From Streptomyces caeruleatus (GTDB lineage: Bacteria; Actinomycetota; Actinomycetes; Streptomycetales; Streptomycetaceae), in NCBI RefSeq assembly GCF_001514235.1, contig NZ_KQ948942.1, positions 1-64,000 on the forward strand: 64,000 nucleotides of DNA, given 5' to 3'. Shown piece after piece: positions 15,334 to 23,849 of this stretch (position 1 is its first letter; each line of letters begins with the position of its first letter). The position numbers and the translations under genes were made by a program. The notes under the pieces were generated by a model. That model did not search any database and was not told the origin of the DNA. It was given only the letters and a program-made list of their open reading frames with translations.

Positions 15334-16208
15334 GTGCCCCGTATCGCCCTCGTCACCTGCCGCCCCGGTCCCGAGATCAGCGTCGACCGCGACCTGCCCG
15401 TGCTGGTGGGCGCGCTGCGCGAGGCGGGGGCCGGGGCCGACGCCGTGTACTGGGACGACGAGGCGGTCGACTGGAGCGGGTACGACCTCGCGGTGATCCG
15501 GTCGACCTGGGACTACAGCTGGCGTGCGGCGGAGTTCCTGGCGTGGGCAAAGCGGTGCGGCAAGGCCACGCGGCTCGCGAACCCGGCCGAGGTGGTGCGG
15601 TGGAACGCCGACAAGCGGTACCTCGGTGAGCTCGCCGCCGCCGGCGTGCCCGTCGTGCCCACCCGCTACCTCGCCCCCGGCGACGGCGCCGACGGCCTCC
15701 CGTGGACCACGAGTACGTCGTCAAGCCGACCTCGGGCGCGGGCGCCCGGTTCGCCGCCCGGTACACGGCCGACGAGCACGACACGGCCGTACGGCAGCTC
15801 GCGCGGATGCACGCCGAGGGGTTCACCGCGATGGTGCAGCCGTATGTGAAGGGCATCGACGTCAGCGGCGAACGGGCGCTGCAGTTCTACGGCGGCCGGC
15901 TCCTGCACGCCAGCCGCAAGGGCGCCGTCCTGACCCCCGGGACGCCCTACGACGAGCGCAAGGTCGCCCACCCCGGCCTGGAGCCCTGGACCCCGACCCC
16001 GGCCGAACTCGCCGTCGCCGAACGCGCCCTGGCCGCCGTACCGCAGGCTCCGGAGCTGCTGTACGCGCGGGTGGACCTCGTCGACGGGGAGGACGGGGCG
16101 CCGCGGGTGATGGAGCTGGAACTCGTCGAGCCGAATCTGTTCCTGTCGCTGCACACCGGGTCGGTGCCGCGGGTGGTCGACGCGATCGTGGCGGCCGCGG
16201 CCCGCTGA
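15334..16208 (+). pseudogene. ATP-grasp domain protein interrupted by a frameshift
   Basis: Two adjacent frames together encode one ATP-grasp protein of about 290 residues. The first (GTG at 15334 after GGAGGA) runs from PRIALVTCRPGP through NADKRYLGELAAAGVPVVPT to about 15700. The second continues from DHEYVVKPTSGAGARFAARY to the metal- and ATP-binding end MELELVEPNLFLSLH at 16208. The join needs a one-base backward (or two-base forward) shift near 15695-15702, in a G/C-rich stretch before GTGGACCACGAG. Both halves are otherwise well preserved with normal codon bias, so the lesion is recent or is a sequence error. ATP-grasp enzymes ligate a carboxylate to an amine or thiol; the substrate is unknown. 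Confidence 0.75.
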
Positions 16209-16215
16209 GGCGTGG

Positions 16216-17304
16216 TCACGGCCGGTCGGCCGGGCCGGGCCCGGGCGGCTGTCCGGCCGGGGGCGCGGGGGGATCGGGGGCCGCTCCCGAGCGCAGGCGT
16301 TCGAAGACGAGGTCGAAGGTGAAGCCGGCGCTGAACCCGAGGGGCAGCGTGAAGAACAGGAGCCTGCGCACGTCGAGTTCGTCGAGCAGCGACGGCACCG
16401 TGAGCAGCTGCGACGCCACGTACAGCAGGACGGAGACGACCCCGGCGCCCAGTCCCCGGACCGCCGACCTCGGCCACTGGTCGGCCGCCTCGAAGGAGCT
16501 GCGGATCACCGCGCCGGCCATGGCGGCCAGCAACGGCGTCACCACCAGGACCGCGAGCCGACGCCCCGTCGCCGGGCCGGGCTCACCGGCCAGCCCGAAG
16601 CCCAGCAGCGCGCACACCAGCAACAGCAGCGCCACCGTCAGGCCCAGGCCGGTGGAGAGCGAGGCCCGGCGCCCGGCGCGCTCGCGTTCCCGCAGCCACT
16701 GGGCGCGGCGCAGCCGCTGTCCGTCCAGGCACTCGACGAGCCGGCGGGCGGAGTCGGGCCGCCAGTCCTGCCCGAGGAGCGTGATGTCGTCGTCGGTCGT
16801 GTCGTTGCGGACCTTGTCCAGGTTGACCCACACCTGGCTCGCGCCGCCGCCGAACGCGGCGACCGGCAGCATCGGGATGCGCTGTGACAGGGCGATCACC
16901 CCGGCCACCCGGGTCGACTGGCCGCCGCCGACGAGCAGCAGCGCGTCACAGGTGAGCAGCGTCCGGTAGAACGACACCTCCCACTCCGGGCCGGTGTCCC
17001 GCACCGTGTGCACGGCCGCCGGGCTGCCCGGCGGCAGGCCGAAGTCGGCGTCGCGGTGGCGCGGGACGTGCGCGAAGACCGCGCCGTCCTCCTGGGCGTA
17101 CCCGTGGACGACGTCGTGCTCGACGTACCTCGGGTTCGCGGAGAACACGGCCAGGTCGTAACCGGCCAGGGCGAGTTGACGGCCCAGCTCGCGGCAGGCG
17201 GTGGGGGCGGATCCGGGGTGCCTCAGCTCGGGCGAATAGGTTCGGCCGGGATCGACGCTGCCGACGATCGCGACCACCGGACGTGCGCTGTCGGGCGGCA
17301 CCAT
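16216..17304 (-). CDS. SLOG-like nucleotide-sensor protein with four C-terminal membrane helices
   Basis: About 362 residues. The N-terminal part (about 8-180) has a Rossmann-like SLOG/LOG pattern: PVVAIVGSVDPGRTYSPELR at the first strand, then LAGYDLAVFSANPRYVEHD, and a nucleotide-loop LLLVGGGQSTRVAGVIALSQ near residue 145. The C-terminal third carries about four predicted helices (near residues 220-245, 250-275, 285-305 and 315-335) and a Pro-rich tail. SLOG domains bind nucleotide-derived signals, and in conflict systems are often fused to or paired with membrane effectors. Start is the ATG at 17304 after GGGGGAA. It is divergent from the TIR operon, sharing its promoter region. The SLOG call rests on motif reading only. 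Confidence 0.72.
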   Translation of the reverse strand: MVPPDSARPVVAIVGSVDPGRTYSPELRHPGSAPTACRELGRQLALAGYDLAVFSANPRYVEHDVVHGYAQEDGAVFAHVPRHRDADFGLPPGSPAAVHTVRDTGPEWEVSFYRTLLTCDALLLVGGGQSTRVAGVIALSQRIPMLPVAAFGGGASQVWVNLDKVRNDTTDDDITLLGQDWRPDSARRLVECLDGQRLRRAQWLRERERAGRRASLSTGLGLTVALLLLVCALLGFGLAGEPGPATGRRLAVLVVTPLLAAMAGAVIRSSFEAADQWPRSAVRGLGAGVVSVLLYVASQLLTVPSLLDELDVRRLLFFTLPLGFSAGFTFDLVFERLRSGAAPDPPAPPAGQPPGPGPADRP

Positions 17305-17520
17305 TGCCGTTCCCCCGTTTCTCACTCGACCGGTCGGTCCGCTGCCACCGGGAGGCTTTCCGGTCGCCGGGCCGGCCACACGTGATCGGATTATTTACGG
17401 ACCGTCAATTCGTCGACATAGTTCCGAGTTGACCTATGTCCCTATCACCTGTCAACCTCTCCGTCCTACAGGGACGGCTGAGTCCCTACTGGGCACGTGC
17501 GGCAGGACGGTAAGTGGTCG
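17305..17520. promoter_or_regulatory. Divergent promoter region of the TIR/SLOG conflict locus
   Basis: A 216-base spacer between the SLOG-TM gene and the TIR operon. The part from about 17380 to 17460 is clearly richer in A/T than its surroundings (ATTATTTACGG, then TTCGTCGACATAG). The motif TTGACCTATGTCCCTATCAC offers a plausible TTGAC-type -35 for the TIR operon. The base composition change may also mark laterally acquired DNA. Confidence 0.45.
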
Positions 17521-18753
17521 ATGGCGATCACCTTCATCAGTCACAGCTCTGCGGAGACCGAAGAAGACCAGGCGAACGTCGATTCGGTGCGGGGCGAACT
17601 CAGAAAACGATTGCCGGACTTCGGCTGGGAAGTCCGGGTGGACGACCAGCTCCCGCCCGGAGTGGACTGGCGGTGGGTCCTTCACCAGTGGCTCGAGGAG
17701 TGTGACGCGGCCGTCGTCCTGGTGAGCAGGGACTGGCCGAAGTCGCCCTGGTTCAAGCGCGAGGTCGAGATCCTGCTGCACCGACGGGCGGCGGGTGCGG
17801 GCCTGACCGTCGTGCCCGTGGTGCTGCGGGGATACACGACGGGGGAGTTGCGTCGGTCGGAGATATCCCGGCTCGCCGATCCGCAGTGCATCGTGCAGGG
17901 GGACATGGCAGGCGAGGCCGTGGCCGCCCGTGTCGCCGAACGTCTGGGGGAGCTGGGCGCGTGCGCCTCCACCGCGGCGATGCGCTCGATGACGGTCAAG
18001 ATCGAACACTGTCTGGGCGAGGTGAACGACCGGTTTCCGCTGAGGAACATGGCCCGTGCGCTCGGCTCCACGACGGAGTGGATGTTTCCCACCGCCTCGG
18101 AGGGGCGCCGCCTCATCGCGCACCAGTGCCTGACGCAGGTGCCCACCCAGAGGGTGCCGGGGGCCGTGAAGGAGGTCGAGTTCTTTCTCGCGCTGGACCG
18201 GCTCAACAACCTCATCAGCATGCTGCTGCCCACCTGGATCGACCCGGCGGGGGTACGACCGCTGGTCTCCGGCGGCCGTCACGTGGTCGCGACCCTGGCC
18301 GGCGCCTGGACCGACACGGCCAGACAGCACATCCATCGCGCTTCGTACTTCTCGGGTGACTACTGCATCCAGGCGGTCTCCCTGGTGGCGGGCGAGGCCC
18401 AGGAAGAGGAGCACTTGGAGGCCTGCCTGACGGCCGTGCGTGCTCTCCTCAAGACGGAGGACGAGGACGAGCTGCCCCTGGAGGGCCAGGTGCTGTTCCT
18501 CGTCATCGACCCGGCCGGCACCGAACTCGGCGTCGTCGGAAACCTGGTGCGCACCCTGATCGACCGCTTCCCCTGGCTGAACGTCATCGTCCTCACCGAC
18601 CAGGACGACCCCGCCGGCCTCGGTGCCCAGCTCGGCCGCACCCTGCACATTCCGCTGCACCCCGATGCCGAGCGGCGGGTGGCGCGCACCCGGCTGGCGC
18701 TGGACGAGATCCGAGCCGACCGCAACGGCCGCGGAAAGGACCAGGTGTGGTGA
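17521..18753 (+). CDS. TIR-domain protein, first gene of a MoxR/vWA operon
   Basis: Protein of 410 residues. Residues 1-135 form a bacterial TIR domain: strand A with the phosphate-loop-like ITFISHSSAETEEDQ, box 2-like DDQLPPGVDW, and the alpha-C motif SPWFKREVE, in which Glu81 aligns with the catalytic Glu of TIR NAD-degrading enzymes. The remaining 275 residues show no domain I recognise; they look globular, mixed alpha/beta, with strand-like VLFLVIDPAG and NVIVLTDQDD. The ATG at 17521 is preferred over a GTG 24 bases upstream because the domain starts there. The stop overlaps the MoxR gene. The TIR domain is probably the NAD-consuming effector or a signal-generating sensor of the operon. 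A TIR-like FxsC-type role is an alternative, but no FxSxx peptide gene was seen. Confidence 0.82.
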   Translation: MAITFISHSSAETEEDQANVDSVRGELRKRLPDFGWEVRVDDQLPPGVDWRWVLHQWLEECDAAVVLVSRDWPKSPWFKREVEILLHRRAAGAGLTVVPVVLRGYTTGELRRSEISRLADPQCIVQGDMAGEAVAARVAERLGELGACASTAAMRSMTVKIEHCLGEVNDRFPLRNMARALGSTTEWMFPTASEGRRLIAHQCLTQVPTQRVPGAVKEVEFFLALDRLNNLISMLLPTWIDPAGVRPLVSGGRHVVATLAGAWTDTARQHIHRASYFSGDYCIQAVSLVAGEAQEEEHLEACLTAVRALLKTEDEDELPLEGQVLFLVIDPAGTELGVVGNLVRTLIDRFPWLNVIVLTDQDDPAGLGAQLGRTLHIPLHPDAERRVARTRLALDEIRADRNGRGKDQVW

Positions 18754-19703
18754 TCTCGGAGCCGATCCCGCCGGAACCGAGCGTGCGCAACGCCCCCGAT
18801 CGCCCCGACGGCCGGGCCTACGTCGTACGCGGCGACCTCGACCTGGCCGTCGACGTCGCCCTCGCCACCGGCCGGCCACTGCTGCTGCGCGGCGACCCGG
18901 GCTCCGGCAAGTCGTCGTTCGCCGCGCATGTGGCGTGGCAGAACCGCTGGGCGTACCACGAGCACGTGGTGACCTCCCGCACCCAGGCACCGGACCTGCT
19001 GTGGTCCTTCGACCACGTGCTGCGGCTGGCCGACGCCCAGGCCCAGCGGCTCAGGCCCATCGAGTCGTATGTGGAACCCGGGGTGCTGTGGAAGGCGTTC
19101 GCGCCGCGCTCCGCCCGCGCCCACACCCTGCGCGCCCGCGACGACGGCGCTTGTCTGACCGTCGTCCGGCGGAGCGGCGCGGCGGAGGCCACCGATGTAC
19201 GCACCCGGTCGGTCGTACTGATCGACGAGATCGACAAGGCGGACCCCGAACTGCCCAACGGACTGCTCGTCCCGCTGGGTTCACGCCGCTTCACCCTCTC
19301 CCAGACCGGCCGGGACATCGATCCCGAGGACGACGCGAAGGCCCTGGTGGTGATCACCACCAACGAGCAGCGCGAACTGCCCGAGGCGTTCCTGCGGCGC
19401 TGCCTGGTCGTGAAACTCGAACATCCCGTACCGCGGGAACTGGTCGACGTCGCCCGCGCCCATGTGGACGCCTATGACGGCCCCTTCACGGACGACGACC
19501 GGTTCCTCGCCATGGAACTCGCGGACGTGGTGCAGAGTCTGCGGCAGGACGCGGACAGGAGGGCGCACCGCAAGCCCAGCACCGCCGAGTTCCTGGACGC
19601 GTTCCACGCCTGCCGGCAACTGGGCATCCGGGTCGCGGACAGCGACGAGCGGTGGCAGACCCTGCGCCGGATGGCCCTGCTGAAGCAGGACAACGTGACG
19701 TGA
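18747..19703 (+). CDS. MoxR-type AAA+ ATPase
   Basis: AAA+ ATPase of 318 residues. Walker A is GDPGSGKSS (residues 49-57), Walker B VVLIDEIDKAD (156-166), sensor-1 Asn206 in VVITTNEQR, and an arginine-finger candidate at Arg218. The long gap between Walker A and B with an insert, and the pairing with a vWA-like gene, fit the MoxR clade, whose members remodel or activate protein partners together with vWA proteins. The GTG start overlaps the end of the TIR gene, with AAAGGA six bases upstream, and the stop overlaps the next GTG. In vWA-MoxR conflict systems this pair acts as a switch upstream of an effector. Confidence 0.88.
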   Translation: MVISEPIPPEPSVRNAPDRPDGRAYVVRGDLDLAVDVALATGRPLLLRGDPGSGKSSFAAHVAWQNRWAYHEHVVTSRTQAPDLLWSFDHVLRLADAQAQRLRPIESYVEPGVLWKAFAPRSARAHTLRARDDGACLTVVRRSGAAEATDVRTRSVVLIDEIDKADPELPNGLLVPLGSRRFTLSQTGRDIDPEDDAKALVVITTNEQRELPEAFLRRCLVVKLEHPVPRELVDVARAHVDAYDGPFTDDDRFLAMELADVVQSLRQDADRRAHRKPSTAEFLDAFHACRQLGIRVADSDERWQTLRRMALLKQDNVT

Positions 19704-20818
19704 CCGGACACGTCCCCGAGATCTGGCTGGCCGACCTGGCCCGGGCCCTGGCCGCGGTGGGCGACGACCCGGCCCGGCGGCACCGGGTCGCCCGGCTGCT
19801 CGGCCTCGGTGACGAGCCACCGACCACCGGGCCACCACCCACCGAACCACCGCCCCCTGGTTCACCACGCACCGAACCACCGCCTCCCGGAGCACGCCGG
19901 GCCCCAGCGGCCGGTGAGCCCGCGCACCCCCCGTCGGCCGAGGCGCGGCCTCTCGCCCCGTCGGCCGAGGAGGCGCCCCTCACCCCGCCCGGCCGGCTCC
20001 CCGGCCACGCCGACTCCCTCCTTGAGCCACCGGCCCCCGCCGCCGACCCGGTGCCGTACGCCGACCCGGTACCGTACGCGGACCGGGCCCGCCCGGTCGG
20101 CCCGCCCGTGCTGCAACCAGTCCGCTACGACGCCCCCGACCCCACCGACTGGGAATCCGTCCGCACCCTCCCCACGGCCACCGACCGTCCTCGCCCCGCC
20201 CGGCCACCGCTGGCGCCGCTGCTCACCGAACGGTCCTCCACCGCGATCCTCAACGCCGCCCTGACCACCCTGGTCCGCGACGACGGCGAACCGGACATCG
20301 ACGCCCTGGTCGACGCCTTCGCCCGCGGCATCCCGCTCACCCGGCTGCCCAGGGCAGCCCGCCCCACGCTCCGCTTCGGCGTCCAGGTCCTCATCGACCA
20401 GGGCGACGGTATGCAGCCCTACCGTCGCGACCAGCAGGAACTCGCCCGCCGCATCACCGGCCTGGTCGGCGCCGAACTCACGCAGATCCGTTACTTCGCC
20501 GACGCCCCCAACCGGGGCACGGGACCGGCCTCCCCGCGCACCTGGCAGCCGTACCGGCCGCCCAGCCCGGGCACGCGGGTGCTGCTCGTCTCCGACCTCG
20601 GGGTCGGCGGGCCCTTGCTGCATCCACGGCGCGCCTCGGTCGCCGAGTGGTACCAGGTCTGCCACGAGATCGTCCGGGCCGGCTGCACGGTGCTGGCGCT
20701 GGTGCCCTACCCGGTCACCCGGGTGCCCCCCGAGCTGACCCCGCTGCTGGCCGCGCTCACCTGGGACCGGACCACGACGGTGAGTACGGTCGCCGCACTG
20801 GTGGGAAGCCGGCGGTGA
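19700..20818 (+). CDS. vWA-like protein with proline-rich linker, MoxR partner
   Basis: About 372 residues. A short N-terminal helical region (WLADLARALAAVGDDPAR, residues 9-26) is followed by about 110 residues of Pro-rich low complexity containing imperfect repeats (TEPPPPG, ADPVPY). The C-terminal half has the fold pattern of a von Willebrand A domain: strand FGVQVLIDQGDGMQPY near 227-241, a central helix, and strand RVLLVSDLGVGG near 293-304, then a strand VLALVPYP. The MIDAS motif DxSxS is replaced by DQGDG, so metal binding may be weakened. GTGA overlaps at both ends couple it to the MoxR and caspase-like genes. The call rests on motif and context; a related SAV_2336-type label is possible. 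Confidence 0.75.
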   Translation: MTGHVPEIWLADLARALAAVGDDPARRHRVARLLGLGDEPPTTGPPPTEPPPPGSPRTEPPPPGARRAPAAGEPAHPPSAEARPLAPSAEEAPLTPPGRLPGHADSLLEPPAPAADPVPYADPVPYADRARPVGPPVLQPVRYDAPDPTDWESVRTLPTATDRPRPARPPLAPLLTERSSTAILNAALTTLVRDDGEPDIDALVDAFARGIPLTRLPRAARPTLRFGVQVLIDQGDGMQPYRRDQQELARRITGLVGAELTQIRYFADAPNRGTGPASPRTWQPYRPPSPGTRVLLVSDLGVGGPLLHPRRASVAEWYQVCHEIVRAGCTVLALVPYPVTRVPPELTPLLAALTWDRTTTVSTVAALVGSRR

Positions 20819-23800
20819 CCGTGCCCCGCGACCGACAGCCCGTCGACGCGGTCGAGAAGCTGGCGACCGCGCTCAGCGTGGCGGTGCGCGTGGAGCCCGA
20901 ACTGATCCGGGCGGTACGGCTGGAGGTGTTCCCGCGGCTCGGCGTGGAGACCGAGTCCGAGCTGTGGTTCAGCAGACTCGCCCGGACCCAGGGGCCCAGC
21001 GGCCTCGTCTTCGACACCGGTGAACGCCACCGGCTGCAGGCCCGTCTGCAGCGATGGCTGCGGCAGCAGCGGGAGCGGCCGGAAGCACCCGTCCACTCGC
21101 TGTGGCGCATCGTCCAGCACGTCCACGCCGACCTCTCTCCGGCCCTCCTGCTGGAGGAAGAGGTCACCTGGCTCGCCGTGTGCGGACGGCACGGTGAGAT
21201 CGACGACGCGCTGGCCCCCGCGTTCAAGGCGATCACCCGGCAGAACCGCGACAGCCTCAGACAGTGGTTCGCCACGGCCTGGGACCGACTGCCGCAGGCG
21301 GTCCGGGACTCGCCCACGGCATGGCAGCTCGCCCAGACCGTACGCCCCCGCTTCCCGGCCCGGCGCTTCCCGTTCGGCGTGGAACGTGCCCCGCTGCCCG
21401 CCCGGCGGCTCGGCGACCTCGCCCGTGTCCTCGACGACGTCCTGATCACCGTACGCAGGGACGGCGACGAGCTGGAGATCGACGGGCGGCCCGTCGACCC
21501 CGAAGCCACCACCGGGATGCCGCCCGGCGCCCACGCCCTCCCCGTGCCCGACACGGACCCGCGTGTACTGACCCTCCTGGCCGGTGGCCCGCGCATGCGG
21601 GAGAAGGACCTGTCCGTGCCGGTGGACTGGCAGCTCCGCGTCCACGTCGGTTCCGGACCGGTGCTGCTGCGCAGCGCACGTGGCCAGGTCTTCCTGCTGC
21701 ACGAGCGGGCCGCCGTACCCGAGCACGGCGCCGGCCCCGCCGGGCGGTTCCTCGGGATCTCCTCGGCCCGCTACGACCACGAGGGGCTGCCCCCGCTCGA
21801 CCACTCGCCCGACCTGTGCCGCGAGGTGGGCGCCGCGTTCGGTGACACCTACGCCACGGAGTACCTCACCGACCCGTCCCGCACCGCGGTCACCGAGCGG
21901 CTCGCCCGGCTCGCGGCACGGCCGCACGACGGTCCGCTGGTGGTCTATCTCCACGGCTACGCCCTGCGCGGCGGGGCCGCCGCCGGTCCGCAGCTCGCCT
22001 TCCGCGACAGCGACCCCGGCCGGCCGGGCACCCTGCTGGCCGCTGAGGAACTGTGCCGCCTCGCCGGCCAGGCGGGCGCCGACCAGGTGCTCGTACTGCT
22101 CGACAGCGTGCGAGCGCCCGGCAGCGGCAAGGACTGGGTCTACGGGCCGATGGCCAGGACACTGAGAACGGCGAGCTGGACGGGCCAGATCTCCGTCCTG
22201 GTGCCCCACGACGCCGGCTGGGACAGGCTGTTCGGCTCCTGGCTGGTGCGGCTCCTGCAAAGCGGCCCGGAGACCGGCCCCCAGGGGTGGGGCTGGTCGC
22301 CCCGGGACCGGTTCATCACCGGCGGCGAACTCATGCGGGCCGTCGACCTGGACTGGCCCGGCGAGTACCCGTCGACACCGCGGAACTTCGCCACGGGCGT
22401 CCCGCGCGAGCTGCTCCCCAACCCCCGTTACGCCCTGCGCCGCTTCCCGGACGGCGTGCACCCGGCCGACTTCGGGGAGGCCTACGCGCAGGAGGCCGCC
22501 GCGTTCCTCGGCGAGGTGATCAGGGACAGCGCGAGTTCGCCCGCGGACCGGGAGCGCGCCGTGTCCAACATGCTGCTGCTGGGCCCGGACCGCGGCATCG
22601 AGGCCGCCGTCGCCCTGACCGACCTGGCGGAACGATTCACGGCGGCAAGCCGCCGGACCGACGCCGTCGCCGCGTACCAAGAGGCGATCGACCTGCTCCG
22701 GCCGCTCGCCGGGCGACGGCCCGAAAGCGCCCACCAGGCCCTGGGGGCCTCGCTGTACGGCCTCGCCGGCCTGCTGTGCGACGCCTACCGGTGGGCGCAG
22801 GCGCGGCCGTTCGTGGAGGAGGCGGTGGCGCTGCGCCGCCGGCTCGCCGAGACCCGGCCGGACCAGCGGCCCCGGCTGGCCGAGAGCCTGCACCTGTGGT
22901 CGCTCGTGCTGCGGGGCACCGGTCTGCACCAGCCGGCCCTGGAGGCGGCCGTCGAGGCGGCCGACCTGTTGGGCAGGCTCACCGCCGACGACCCGGACAC
23001 GCACCGTGCGGCCCTTGCCGTCTGCCTCAGCAGCCTCGCCAACCGCTACGGCGAGGTCGGCCTGCCCGAGCACGCCCTGACGGCCGCCGTCCAGGCGGAG
23101 GCCATCCGGCGGGCGCAGGCCCAGTCCGACCCGGAGAGCCGCGCCGACCTGGCCCGCAGCCTGCATGTGCGCTGGTACTGGGAGCGCTCGCTGCGGCACG
23201 CGGCCGCGGCGCACACCGCGATCACCGAGTGCGTGAGCATCCGCCGGGAACTGGCCGCCCAGCGACCCGGGGTCCATCGTCCGAAGTACGCCGAGAGCCT
23301 CAACTGCCTCGCCGTCAGCCTCGCCGACCTGGGCCAGGTCGACCGCGCGCCGGTCCCCGCCCGCGAGGCCGTCTCCATCTACCGGGAACTCGTCGCCGCC
23401 GGCGCCGTCGACCTCCGCCAGCCCCTCGCCCGCACCCAGCGAAACCTCGCCCTGTGGCTCGGCACCCTCGGCCGGCCCGCGGAGGCGGTGTCGGCGGCGG
23501 CCGAGGCGGTGAGCCACTACCGCGAGCTGGAGGCCGAGCAGGAGGGCCTGCACCGCGCCGACCTGGCGGACGCCCTGGAGATGTGGTCCTGGGCCCTCGA
23601 CCTGCTCGGTGAGGGCAGGCCGCGGGCGATCGACGCGGCCCGTCAGGCGGTCGGTCTCTACCGCAAGCTCTTCGCCGCCGAACCGGGCAGGTACCGGCGG
23701 GCCCTGGCCCGCAGCGTCAACACCCTCTCCATCCGGCTGGACACGCACGGCCGGTCCGAGGAGGCGGCGCGGCTGCGCGCGGAGGTCCGCGACATCGTCT

Positions 23801-23823
23801 CCGGCGCGCTGCCTCCGTTCTGA
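20815..23823 (+). CDS. Large caspase-like / TPR protein, last gene of the TIR-MoxR operon
   Basis: Protein of about 1002 residues with no signal peptide or membrane segment. The first roughly 100 residues resemble a helical adaptor domain, followed by a region of unknown fold. Around residues 320-520 there is a caspase-like (C14) pattern: strand LVVYLHGYALRGG with His380, then QVLVLLDSVRAPGSGKDWV with Ser431 where caspases have the catalytic Cys. From about 600 to the end it is built of tetratricopeptide-like helical repeats (for example AVAAYQEAIDLLRPLAGRRP and later ESLNCLAVSLADLGQVDRA). The GTG start overlaps the vWA stop. By analogy with vWA-MoxR-associated proteins it is probably the scaffold/effector arm. 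The missing Cys means protease activity is doubtful. Confidence 0.78.
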   Translation: MTVPRDRQPVDAVEKLATALSVAVRVEPELIRAVRLEVFPRLGVETESELWFSRLARTQGPSGLVFDTGERHRLQARLQRWLRQQRERPEAPVHSLWRIVQHVHADLSPALLLEEEVTWLAVCGRHGEIDDALAPAFKAITRQNRDSLRQWFATAWDRLPQAVRDSPTAWQLAQTVRPRFPARRFPFGVERAPLPARRLGDLARVLDDVLITVRRDGDELEIDGRPVDPEATTGMPPGAHALPVPDTDPRVLTLLAGGPRMREKDLSVPVDWQLRVHVGSGPVLLRSARGQVFLLHERAAVPEHGAGPAGRFLGISSARYDHEGLPPLDHSPDLCREVGAAFGDTYATEYLTDPSRTAVTERLARLAARPHDGPLVVYLHGYALRGGAAAGPQLAFRDSDPGRPGTLLAAEELCRLAGQAGADQVLVLLDSVRAPGSGKDWVYGPMARTLRTASWTGQISVLVPHDAGWDRLFGSWLVRLLQSGPETGPQGWGWSPRDRFITGGELMRAVDLDWPGEYPSTPRNFATGVPRELLPNPRYALRRFPDGVHPADFGEAYAQEAAAFLGEVIRDSASSPADRERAVSNMLLLGPDRGIEAAVALTDLAERFTAASRRTDAVAAYQEAIDLLRPLAGRRPESAHQALGASLYGLAGLLCDAYRWAQARPFVEEAVALRRRLAETRPDQRPRLAESLHLWSLVLRGTGLHQPALEAAVEAADLLGRLTADDPDTHRAALAVCLSSLANRYGEVGLPEHALTAAVQAEAIRRAQAQSDPESRADLARSLHVRWYWERSLRHAAAAHTAITECVSIRRELAAQRPGVHRPKYAESLNCLAVSLADLGQVDRAPVPAREAVSIYRELVAAGAVDLRQPLARTQRNLALWLGTLGRPAEAVSAAAEAVSHYRELEAEQEGLHRADLADALEMWSWALDLLGEGRPRAIDAARQAVGLYRKLFAAEPGRYRRALARSVNTLSIRLDTHGRSEEAARLRAEVRDIVSGALPPF

Positions 23824-23829
23824 CGCCCC

Positions 23830-23844
23830 GCCCGGCCACCGGGC
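23830..23844. terminator. Possible bidirectional terminator
   Basis: Inverted repeat GCCCGG-CCA-CCGGGC in the 26-base gap between two convergent genes (caspase-like/TPR gene and the hypothetical end gene of the glycan operon). The stem is only six G/C pairs with no T-run, as is common for actinobacterial terminators. Tentative. Confidence 0.35.
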
Positions 23845-23849
23845 CGCCC

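Noticed and set aside
17497..23823. Interpretation of the TIR/TPR genes as an FxSxx-COOH (Fxs) peptide system
   Set aside because: No short peptide ending in the FxSxx signature and no radical SAM maturase gene is found nearby.
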